The notes under the pieces: generated by a model
Database searches by the model: none
Told to the model about the DNA's origin: nothing
Seen by the model: only the letters and a program-made list of their open reading frames with translations
Made by a program: the position numbers and the translations under genes
Shown: piece by piece, positions 54,225 to 64,000 of the stretch
How positions within the stretch are numbered: the stretch's first letter is position 1
Layout of the letters: every line of letters begins with the position of its first letter
Source of the DNA: Dirofilaria immitis
Taxonomy: Eukaryota > Nematoda > Chromadorea > Rhabditida > Onchocercidae
Direction of reading: 5' to 3'
DNA: 64,000 bases
Assembly (NCBI GenBank): GCA_024305405.1
Contig: JAKNDB010000068.1
Location: 4,402,501-4,466,500, forward strand

Positions 54225-54497
54225 GAGCAACGATGGGTGCTGTGTACAAAGGGCAAGGATGTCATTAACGTGAGCTGATGACTCACACTTGTTAAGAATT
54301 CCTCGTCCAAGGTAATAATTGCAATTCCCGATCCTAATCGCGGAAGGTTTTCAAGGAATTATCAATATCTTTTGCGGTGGTTACGACACGCTGATTCCTC
54401 CAGTATAACACGCATGCAATTTTGAACATCAAAGAGCATCACAGATCTGTTATTGTTCAACTTCATGCGACTAAACACAAACACTGTTACTGAATAA
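54225..54497 (-). pseudogene. Decayed 18S rRNA fragment
   Basis: The plus strand is recognisably the reverse complement of the 3' part of eukaryotic small-subunit rRNA. It begins at the GGGTG-TGTGTACAAAGGGC region and runs through the block GAGCTGATGACTC, then GAATTCCTCGTCCAAG, TAATTGCAATTCCC and CGATCCTAATCGCGG. It ends around AGAGCATCACAGATCTGTTATTG and CTAAACAC. Roughly 270 bases are present, carrying many substitutions, mostly toward A/T, and small indels. Neither the more 5' 18S sequence nor the terminal helix continues on either side. It is a dispersed, non-functional piece of nuclear rDNA. The sequence is of eukaryotic 18S type and not bacterial 16S, so it is not of Wolbachia origin. 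Confidence 0.88.
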
Positions 54498-54499
54498 TT

Positions 54500-55362
54500 A
54501 ACTTTTAATAACTGGTAATTATATTTGTTTATTATTTTCCAGAAATTAGCTAAATAATTTTGTAAAATTATGAATCAGCCAATTTGACCATTATGTCAAA
54601 CTATGTTAGTTAAATGAACCTGAAAAAATTAAGCATTACTAACTTGTTCTCTCAATCTGAAATTATTAATGATTATCATTAATTGAATGCAGATGGCAAC
54701 TATATTACGCAACAATGATGGAATATAAAGCGAATAATTAATGAAGCTATTTTAATTAACATCATTATAGGGATATATTCAGAATTTCAATTAATCTGCC
54801 TACTAAGGAACTTCGACGCTAAACGGTTACTTCTAGTGCTACACATAGATGATGGCCGGTTCAGAATTGATTTGGTGGCACAAATTCATCATCTAACGTA
54901 TTCACAATCTCATTAAATGAATTACAGATGCAAAAATGCGCAAAAAAACTTTGTATAATCATCTCTACCCAACATTTCAATGTACACAATTATTTCTGTT
55001 TTTAGTCAAAGGTGATAAGAGATTCGGAAGCAATTTTTGGAACAAACTGATCACTTGATATATTAAAAATAAGTGAATCTCAGCAAATGAGATGTGAAAG
55101 ATCAGAAGGCGAAAAAATATTACCGTAGCTATTATAATCAATTCTACGCAGAAAGCTCAATTAAGACTTGTGGTCCTATAGCTAGCTATATGTACAAGAG
55201 GCAATATCGCTGCCGTAGAAAAAATTTCGCTACTTCGGAAATGATTGTTGTCTAATTTATCATCTAAAAGTATGATATCTTATTTGATTTATGTAAATAG
55301 AAGCTGAGATTTTATTTGATTTACTGAAATTAAATTGAATGCTAAACTAGTAATTGCAAAAT
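54500..55362. other. Intergenic DNA with slightly G+C-richer patches
   Basis: Patches near 54800-54900 and 55160-55250 are richer in G+C than the surroundings but match nothing I know. A short acceptor-bounded frame at about 55006 (TTTTTAG then around 14 codons) is too weak to call. The interval may contain more decayed rDNA or the promoter of the small gene that follows. Confidence 0.35.
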
Positions 55363-55373
55363 CATTTCAATAG
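55363..55373 (+). promoter_or_regulatory. Candidate leader acceptor of the small gene
   Basis: CATTTCAATAG ends four bases before the ATG at 55378, a spacing common for trans-spliced nematode messages. Confidence 0.35.
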
Positions 55374-55377
55374 AAAT

Positions 55378-55635
55378 ATGAAATTCAATGAAAATAGTTA
55401 TAAGCATGCTGAAATAGATGGATTCCAAGATGATTGTTATATGGGATTATCCGAAAAAATATGCGAGCATATAGCAGATGTTCTCACCGCATGGGATTAT
55501 TGGATTCGTCAAATAAAAGAATGGCATCAGGTTGCTGTTCTAAAGCTAAAATAAACCTTTTGGATAATCAATAATTTTCTAAATGAGGCTTTCATTGCTT
55601 TTCAGAAATTTGATCTTCAAGTAGTATCAGAATGA
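55378..55635 (+). CDS. Possible small two-exon protein, unknown
   Basis: Exon 1 (55378-55530) encodes 51 residues and exon 2 (55606-55635) nine residues plus stop, joined in phase 0. The acceptor is excellent (TTGCTTTTCAG) and the donor is weak (CAG|GTTGCT). If unspliced, the frame ends at 55552-55554 after seven other residues. The predicted protein is acidic in its first half (AEIDGFQDDCYMG) and ends in an amphipathic, tryptophan-rich helix (three W in AWDYWIRQIKEWHQ). There is no signal peptide or membrane helix. Codon composition looks coding, with G+C above the flanks. I do not recognise a family. It could instead be the first exon of a longer gene or an old gene fragment. Confidence 0.4.
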
Positions 55636-55639
55636 TTGA

Positions 55640-58600
55640 AATGCTTTGGAAATATTTGCGTTAAAAATTCTGATTTGTAAAAGTTACGAGAGATTTTCAT
55701 CAACCTAAAATAACGGGAGTAATTGTAGAGATCAAATTTCTTACCTGTAAATTTCTGAAAAAAGAAAAAACTGATCGAATTCGGCATCTGCTATTTATAT
55801 GTTAAAAAGATTTGTTGCTTAATTGTACCATTTATTTTGTCATTTGTGATAGTTGCTGGTTTAATCAGCCCATTAAATATTTTTACTTACACATTTACTC
55901 AAGCATTTACAAATATTTAATCAGATTCTTCATCGCTTTTTTCTAGACGCTAATCCTTTCCATTCAATTCGTTTCTCATCACTCATTCTTTGCTAGCATA
56001 AATCGTCATGTCGAAAACCATATTATTTAATAGAATTGAAATCTTTTAATTTGTTTCCCAAATTTTATAAAGTAGCTTCTCCGACGAATTTCATGTTTTA
56101 ACTCAATATTTATTAAAAATAAATAAAACCATTTGAACTTTGCTGTCGCTCTTAATAATTGGCTAATATTACGTAGTTCGCTTTTTAATAAACAACTCGG
56201 CTCATGAAATTCGATTAGGTTCAGTTCCTTGAATTTACAGAGAAATGTTAAATTTTGCTCGAAAACATCCGAAATTTTTCAAAATTATTGCATAAGACAA
56301 ATCTCAAATATCTAAAAAAATAAGCAGGCATAAAAAACGTAGTTAATGATTATGTAAAAGTATCGCAATTTTATTTGATCTTTTTAGCTCATAATAGTCA
56401 TTGGAAATGATTCCTTATATTTAGAAATTCTCGGAAATAAAGCAATTTCTTCTTGCATCGTTATTTACTTTTCTTTGTTTCACCATAATCGACGGCACAC
56501 CAGTCATTTCAACTCCTACAAATAGATTTGAGAATTTTAGCCATCCATGTAATTTAACTATGTAAAATTAAATAAATTAAACAAAATAAACAATGGGAAA
56601 TTCATTGAAGCTTTCGAATATTCGAACAATGGATGCAATAAAACCAACGAATGTTTAGTTGCGATGAAGTTAACAAGTAACTTTAAAGATTTTTGCTTCT
56701 GATTAATTTAACATCATAAAATTAATTGATTTAGAAAGAAAGAAATAGCGAAAATTCACTTGTTATGGTATATGTTAATCCAATACGAAAGACATTAAAG
56801 AAATATTTCGCAACTCTCAACGCCAACGATTTGCTATCTGAATGCAAGTTGACCTCTTGTCCAATTCATAGCTTATTCTTGAATTTTTATATATTTTCAA
56901 CTATATGCGCTCTTTCAATAGAATTGAAACTAAGCTTACGTACTTAAACTAAGCTTAGTACCTGTCACCACTTTTTTCTGAAGAAGTTGGAAGTTGAATG
57001 CTGAAAGGACGGGATTAAACCACTGATTATTAAAAACATTAAATATCACTCCGCTTAATTCGTTCAACGTAATTATTACCGAATAAAATCCATCACGATG
57101 GAATAGATTTAATATCCTGCAGCAGGTTTCAAACTACAACGAAGAAAATTATTTCCTCAACATATTTTTTGACAAAAGAGAAATTTTTCTATAATTTATC
57201 TATCTTTAATTTTACATTTTCATTGCTTATGAATTATACATTTTCCTTATAATCATAAAATTTAATGGTCAATTTTAAACAAAAATAATTTCTTAATCAT
57301 TTTTTACAGAATGCTTAAAAATAGAAATTGTCGATATAAATATAAATAATTTGCAAAATAATTGCAAATTATATTTCAATATCCTAATATAATATTTTGG
57401 AAATTCGGATAAAAAGGAGTATGATACAATCCTTTCTAAATTTTACTGCAACATCACATAATTACATATTTTTTTCCTTAATCAAAAACTTACAGAATTG
57501 CAAGCAGTTTTTGTATACCTTACTGAAAATAATAAATAATCAAGAAAAAAAAAAAGATGAAAAAGAAAACATAAACAAATGCATATTCACTTACTATCTT
57601 TCATTTTTTCTAATTATCATAGAAATAACGAAATTTTTGGTTTCTTTTTCATTTTTGTTTTCTTTTATTTGATAGTAACATTTTAGAGTATTTTCATTTT
57701 TCTTTCCTTTCTTTTTCATTCGTTCTAGAAATACACTAACCGCATGAGATAAATGATGAAATTGCATAATACTTCTAAAAATTTTCTTCAATTTATACCG
57801 AAAAAATTCATGTAAAATTTAATTGTTTTTTATATTAATTTTTTCTCATTAAAATTTCTATCACAAACTTTTTTCTCTCAATTAATTTAAAATTTATTAA
57901 GACTTTTTTTTTATCTTTCCTCTTTGAATGAATCTCACATATCTGTTTTATCGTAATTTTTTCAATTTCATTTAATGCATATTTATAAATGCCAGCTATA
58001 AGTTGGTAATGTTATATTAAATAATCAAGATAATATTGCATATTCTGTTACTAATAACTTTTAATTATTTCAGTAATAAAGAAATATCACTAAAATAGTC
58101 TAAGTATTGCTTTCCTAAAAATTTCAAATCATTTTATTTACCTTTTGAAATCGTATCAATCTGTAATCTTATGATGAAAGAAAGAAAAAAATATTTTCCT
58201 AATGAATCATTGTTTTTTAAATTTTAATTTGCAGAAAAAGAAAGTAAGGAGCTGTTAAATTACCTATGCAAATTTCATTTCCATTTTTTTATAAAATTAC
58301 AAATAATAAAAAGTTGATTATTATTGATAAAAATTGTTTGTTTTCATTTTCTTTCTTCCGTTTTCTTATCTTCGTGTATTTTTATAATAACGCATTTTTT
58401 ATGATTTTCTTTTATGGTTTTCATCTGTTTAAAGCTAAAACAATTTCTTTTCATTTTCGTCTAATTTCACATTAAAACTAAAATTTATCTTATCATATTC
58501 TACGATCGATAATTGGCTATAATAAACAAAAAGTACTGTTTTGTTATGACGTACGATGTAATAACGTTTCCAAAAGAAGAAATAAAAATTTTATAGCAAA

Positions 58601-59430
58601 TTATATAAGAAATATTTAAACAAATAGTCTAACAATGTGATTTTGAGATGGCATATCATAATGACATTGCACAAAATGTGAATGCTGGACATTCGATATA
58701 GTTGTGATGTAATCACGAAGTAAGACTGCATGATAACAAAACATAAAAATTTTTAAATCCTTTTTTCTCGATTTTTTTCCCAAACATTCTTTGTTTGTAA
58801 TAATTCTAATTAAATTATTTCAAATTTTTTGACGAATAACATTTCATAGTCTTTTTCTCTAATTTTTCTTTGCTTATGATATGCTATTATCAATTCTAAG
58901 AAAAATAGAAAAGTTCAACATTTTAGATGATATTTATATCTTCAACATAAGTTTATTTACAATATTACTTAGTTCACTTATAACATTACTGTTAAAATTC
59001 TATTCGATAATTTTGAGGAAAGTTATGAATCATTTTTTATATCCTAATTTCATATATGAAATATATTTAAATAACGTACCGAAAAATAAGTGAAAGTGAT
59101 AAAATATCATTAGCTTCATGATATTAGCTTTTCTTTGATTGCCACATTTTTCAAATTGCCTTCGTTTTCATCATCTTTAAAATCTGTAAAAATTTTTTCT
59201 CAATTCATCATTCAGTCATTCAAACATTATGTGATATACATTTCATATTTAAAAAATCTCAATTTGATACCGGTCAGGTATAAATTTATCTTATCACTTA
59301 AATGATAAATGTAGCGTTGAAAGAAGAGTGTGAAATATTTAAAATATGGTGCAATAATCCCAATGATAAAAATCGAACTAAAATTATTCCCAAACTAATA
59401 TGCAAATAATTTTCGCATTCACTTCAATTT
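55640..59430. other. AT-rich intergenic DNA
   Basis: No gene supported. The 57397-57672 (plus) and 57594-57791 (minus) frames overlap in A/T-run sequence and look like chance. The 56765-56947 frame has slightly better composition but no splice or domain support. Confidence 0.45.
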
Positions 59431-59439
59431 GTTCGAAAT

Positions 59440-60970
59440 TTAAAAGTATAAACCTTTGTTAATGAATCCGAACAAAAATAATACAATTACATGACCAACA
59501 ATCCAAATAATTAATAACGGTTTTAGCCATTTTCGACTAATTACTGATCGATTGATCGTATTATCGCATTCCTCAAATCTGACTTTTGTTTTAAATAATA
59601 AAGAAAAAGGAAAACGAATAAGCAATTTATTCACAATTAATTTACATCCAACATTTTTATTTTGATTCACTCGAATAATCGAATTTAATAAATTAATTTT
59701 TAATTTTAGAATATCTATTAAAAATGAGTTTTATTTATATTATGATTTGTAAGTATTTGAATTGGTTTTATTGTAACAGTTCCTTCGTGTCATGTAATTT
59801 TGAATTCTAATTTTTAAATAATTTTTAAACTTCAAACTAAATTTCATAGCTTTTCTTTTCATCGACTGCAATGGAAAATATGGAATAAGATTCAAAAAAT
59901 ATATTCTCTCAATTTTAGGTTTCAACTTATAACTAACCATTTTATTCCTTCACTTTTCCTCTCTTCATATTATTTCCTGTATGAGACATTAGCCATGGTT
60001 TCATATTTCAGCTTTTCCTAGTGTAACTTCCAGATAAGATTTGAAAAGATGTAAATTAATTTGCTGAATATTTTTTAAAATATTTAAGTGATTTGAAACT
60101 TTTTTTTAATGAAAAAATTGAACATTAACAAAACTTACAATAGTCGGATCAAGTTCCTTATCATCATCCGAAATGCAATCAAGGCCTTTTTCAATTTCGG
60201 TCAAAAATATTTCTTCTTTTGCCGATTTTTCAAATAATTCATAAAATAATTTATTGTCAGCTGATGCTGTAATATAAAGCCATATCATTGCTGCACCATT
60301 TAATGATACTGTAATTATAAATAGAGCCACCAGTATATATATTATCAGTAAGCGAAATTTTCGCTGCAAATTATAAATAATTTTTCAAATAATTTTATAA
60401 TTTACAATGAAAAAGACAGTTTTTATAATAAATTAGATTACTTAGCCAATTACAGTATTAAAAAGTAGCGAAAATATAAAGAAATATATGAGAAAAAGTT
60501 GTACAGAAGAGCTTTTTTAAAATTTGTCGAATATTTCATTTATCAATTACCTCCTGCGTTGTTATCGATTTTTTAAATTTGAAAAAAATGGTATAATCGA
60601 TAACATTGCTATAAATATCACTGCTGTTGATGAGCACCATAATAATAACAATTTTTGTTCATGCTGAAATTCAATAAGAATAAAAAATGAGAAAAAGAGC
60701 GAAAAACTATAAAATTGCCAATTTGAAATTTCAAGAATTATTAAATACCATGCTATACTGCTATTAATTTATAACTATTAAAATTTTGTAAAATTCAAAA
60801 AATCGAATTAACTATTAGTTTATATTTATGTCCATATCCTTTTTATTTGATGTTGAATTCAAAATTTTCGTTAGTTGCTTGTTATTCATTTTTCATACTT
60901 TCTATAAGCTTATCGAGAATTCATTTATTTGAAATATATTCACATAGAAAATAAACAAATAATAAAAAGC

Positions 60971-61016
<46 letters not shown>

Positions 61017-61485
61017 CAAAATATATATATAAAAGAAACGAGTAACATATTATTATGATTGTTTATAATAAGGAAAAAAATAGATTAACACCAATAAAGT
61101 ATTGTGTAAAAAGAAAAAAAATGGAAAAAATTTAAAAAAAAAAAAATCATATTATTGTAAAACATTGAAATTACTCTGTAAATTCATTAATACTTGTTAT
61201 TTTTAAATTAATTCAGAAAATGAAAATATCAAATAAACACGAACATACATTTCGAAGAATTTGTCGTTCTTTATTAGTCCAAATAAATCCCGCAATTCCT
61301 TTTCGTTTAGTATCATCAAACATAAACATTGCTATTGGAAATAATATCGTACATAATTCGTAATATTTTTGAGCAACAGCCATCGACATAGCCGAAATGA
61401 TAATTTCAAAACCACACAATAGAAAAATTGCATATTTTTGAAATGGCGGCAAATAACCACCCCATTGGAACAAATATGTTTTCAT
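59440..61485 (-). CDS. Multi-pass membrane protein, tetraspanin-like topology
   Basis: Exons on the minus strand: A 61485-61249 (79 codons, donor AAT|GTATGT), B 60663-60551 (acceptor TTTCAG), C 60363-60139 (acceptor TTTGCAG, donor ATT|GTAAGT), a less certain D1 starting at 59865 (acceptor CATTGCAG), and D2 59582-59440 to the stop. D1 may end at 59838 or at 59778; both fit the phase of D2. Exon B is one base short of keeping frame (see the A7 run at 60582-60588). The product is about 250-270 residues. Hydrophobic helices lie in A (about residues 18-38, perhaps also 42-56), B (about 84-105), C (about 122-147) and D2 (PLLIIWIVGHVIVLFLFGFI). The stretch between the last two is polar with Cys in GLDC and FEEC, like a large extracellular loop. 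No CCG motif is present, so tetraspanin membership is unproven. The start codon follows a likely leader acceptor by seven bases. Confidence 0.6.
60975..61014. repeat. (AT)n microsatellite
   Basis: About 19 AT dinucleotides, with a shorter (AT)n run shortly after at about 61020-61030. It lies within the first intron of the minus-strand membrane-protein gene. Confidence 0.9.
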
Positions 61486-61492
61486 TTAAAGC

Positions 61493-61503
61493 CTGGTGAA
61501 AGT
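61493..61503 (-). promoter_or_regulatory. Candidate leader acceptor of the membrane-protein gene
   Basis: On the minus strand, AACTTTCACCAG is followed by GCTTTAA and the ATG at 61485. A strong acceptor seven bases before a start codon suggests spliced-leader addition. Confidence 0.5.
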
Positions 61504-61509
61504 TACATA

Positions 61510-64000
61510 AATGTCAATAATTCTGTGCAAATTATCGATTTAAGAAAAAAAAACGTATTTCACGCTGTGCACAAATAATTTTTTTAAAAAAAAAAAAAAC
61601 TTGTTTATTATTAAAATATTTAGAGTAATGAATGAGAATTATCATTAATATTTGGTTCTAAAGAAATCTTAACATTAATCAATAACTGTAATTAGTGAAT
61701 TAATTGATAACATAAAGTTAGCATGAAATTCTAGTCTTCTATTTAAACGATTAATTGGCTATATTCAACTCTATCATTTATTACAGGAAAAACTTTCCAG
61801 CAATAGAATTGCCTATATTATTGATAAGATAAGAAAAAATTTATTTAATTTTTAATAAGAGTAATTTTTGATCAGCAGTAGGGCGATTATTGAAAAAAAT
61901 TTTCGAAGGTTCTCAAATGTAAAATTTATCAGATAATTTTATAAAAGAAAAATATTTATAAAAGAAAGAAAATAAGTGTAACATTTATTATTTTTAATTA
62001 AGCTAAACATTCTTCTAACAATATTCAAAATTTTCTTTTTATTCGACAATTTACATTCTTCTTTGTCATAAAAAAACTTTTGTAAAAGTTTTTTTATGAC
62101 TTTTCTAATTTACGAATGCAAATTATTCAATAAAAGAGCTTTTCAAACGAAAAATTATTTTATAAAAAATTTAAAATGCTATCCGTCTATCACATCTATA
62201 AACCAATCAATTCATAAAACTATCTATCTTTTAGTATTTTCCATAGATGACAAAGCGGGTAAGGAAGGGTAAAGGACAAATATTATATTGAAGTCATTCA
62301 TATGTAAACAATTACAAACAAGTTTTCATCATTGGCACACTTAAACAGTTATTACACTGAGAATGCAAATATTCTATTTCATGATTTATGTGTAATGTTA
62401 TCAAGAATAGACAAAGTTTTCTTTGTTTTTAATGAAATTAATATTCCATTTTCATTTCGAAATTTATCCTTTTTTGCTCATATTCTGTACTATTTTTTAT
62501 GAATTTTTCATCATTTACTTATCAATAATTCGTTCATTTTATTCTATCAAATTTTTATCCATCATTTATTCAAATTATACTTTAATAATTTTTAGCATTT
62601 TAAAATTTTAAACTTATCTTTATCGATTGATAATTATATACTGAATCAAATTTTTGCTTAAATTAAATAAATTCACAAAAAGAAAATAATGCTCAATAAA
62701 TTAAAAAAAAAGAAAAGAAAAAGAATTGCATTATTGTATAAGAAAATGTTATAGCTAAATTGCTAAATTATTATAATTATTTTTAAAATTTTAAGAAATA
62801 ATATCAATACTATTCATTATAGTGTTGCGCATAACAAAAATGAGGAAAATCATGAAAAATGCTAATTTCAAACAAATAAATGCAAAAATAAGTTTGGAAA
62901 TATGCGATTTGAAAAAGATTTTTATATAATCTTTAAGAATTAGAACAAACTTATAATAGGTAATCCAGTCATTATATAACAATTCGAACTATCTAATACT
63001 TGTAATATTTCACAAATAGCTAAAAATTGTTGCCCTATATTTAAAATATTTCATTCATTCCTTCGTTTGTTTCATTATCATTATCAATAACTAAATATTT
63101 TAATTTATAAGCTATAAGTACCTAGCTTATGCCAAAATTTGATAATGCTTTGAGATTTTTGATGTGGAAAACTTCCGCGAGATTCATTTCAACATCCTTC
63201 ATACTTGATAATTTAAATCACTTAATCACTGCCAATATATATTATCACAATAGGGAATTAGTGAATATTATTCTGATATTATCACATTCTCAATATGTCA
63301 GATTAAATTATTTAATTTAGTAAATTATAATAGTAATTTAATCATTTATAATGATTATTTTATAAAATTAATTATTCAATTCATAGCATTGTATAACTTT
63401 GATATAAAGTTATACATATATGATTGATTCTTTTGTATTGTGAATTATTGTAACATAAAGATATATATTAATGTTAAAAGATTTTTAATTTTGATATATA
63501 TCTTTATGATATAATAATTAACATTATCTGAGCTTATCTTCAAACTAAAAAAACTAATTAATTTTGTTATTATAATATGATTCATTTGTTCGTATAAATA
63601 TACATATATATATGTATAAATGGAAAATCGAATTGTTTGTTCATCTTTTATTTCCTCCGTCATACGCTTTTAAATCATTCATTAAGGAAAAAATAAACGT
63701 AAATATCTTCTCATAAATATTGGTTGGATTTTAATATATTTTATTTTATGCGCTTGATAACAATAATAATGATAATGATGATAACAATGAATAGTATTGA
63801 AGAATCAGTCTGTAAATGATAGCGATTTATGAAGAAGAACAAAAACAATAAATAACAATCAAAAATTATTATCTCTATTGCTAATGAAATAAAACAAAAA
63901 AGTAAAAATACCGAAATTGTTATTATTTTGCTTATAAATTCAAAGATTACATTGTGTATTCATAAATTGGCCTCAAAAGTTCAAAGAACAATAGATAATG
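61510..64000. other. AT-rich intergenic DNA
   Basis: No gene supported. It contains poly(A) runs, a 36-base near-perfect palindrome at 62065-62100 and a GATAAT-type microsatellite near 63757-63790. The small frames at 62423, 62791, 63129 and 63445 are A/T-rich and lack splice or domain support. Confidence 0.45.
62065..62100. repeat. Perfect 17-bp-arm palindrome
   Basis: GTCATAAAAAAACTTTT, spacer GT, then the exact reverse complement. On RNA it would form a long A/U hairpin with a two-base loop, so cruciform formation in DNA is more plausible than a processed RNA. Confidence 0.85.

Noticed and set aside
54225..54497. Bacterial (Wolbachia) 16S insert
   Set aside because: The blocks TGTGTACAAAGGGC, GAGCTGATGACTC and GGAATTCCTCG-type are those of eukaryotic 18S and not bacterial 16S.
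59838..59865. Short version of exon D1 as the only correct model of the membrane protein
   Set aside because: Both this 28-base form and an 88-base form (to 59778) satisfy phase. The sequence alone does not decide between them, so neither was listed as certain.

Overview
This is a eukaryotic, very AT-rich window that reads as a nematode nuclear genome, most likely a clade III (filarial/spirurid-type) worm. The grounds are short introns with TTTCAG-like acceptors and GTAAG donors, likely spliced-leader acceptors just upstream of start codons, a class II tRNA-Leu of metazoan type, a near-match to the nematode SL1 leader, and a class B receptor resembling the nematode/insect PDF receptor. The species assignment is an inference.

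Layout. 1-1.6 kb: a tRNA-Leu(CAG) gene on the minus strand, an 11-copy 18-bp minisatellite and a short element with 57-bp inverted terminal repeats. 4.8-5.9 kb (minus): a complete three-exon HAD-family phosphatase of the PUDP/HDHD1 type. 6-45 kb: about 39 kb with no gene I can defend, made of AT-rich sequence, decayed tandem duplications, microsatellites, perfect palindromes and two or three isolated exon-like islands (16.4, 31.0 and 32.3 kb). 45.4-50.4 kb (plus): a 12-exon secretin-family (class B1) GPCR, probable pdfr-1 orthologue, with a six-cysteine hormone-binding domain and seven membrane helices. Its fifth intron carries an antisense SL1-like 22-mer. 54.2-54.5 kb (minus): a decayed fragment of 18S rRNA. 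55.4-55.6 kb (plus): a possible two-exon small protein. 59.4-61.5 kb (minus): a multi-exon, multi-pass membrane protein with tetraspanin-like topology. 61.5-64 kb: nothing convincing.

The genes are independent single loci with no operon-like spacing. The most useful technical result is that the reading frame breaks at three places, two in the GPCR and one in the membrane protein. Each break lies at a T (or A) homopolymer, and one extra base restores both the open frame and the downstream splice phase. This points to homopolymer under-calling in the assembly rather than pseudogenes. I found no clearly novel multi-gene system. The oddities most worth following are the SL1-like relic, the rRNA fragment, the MITE-like element and the orphan exon islands.
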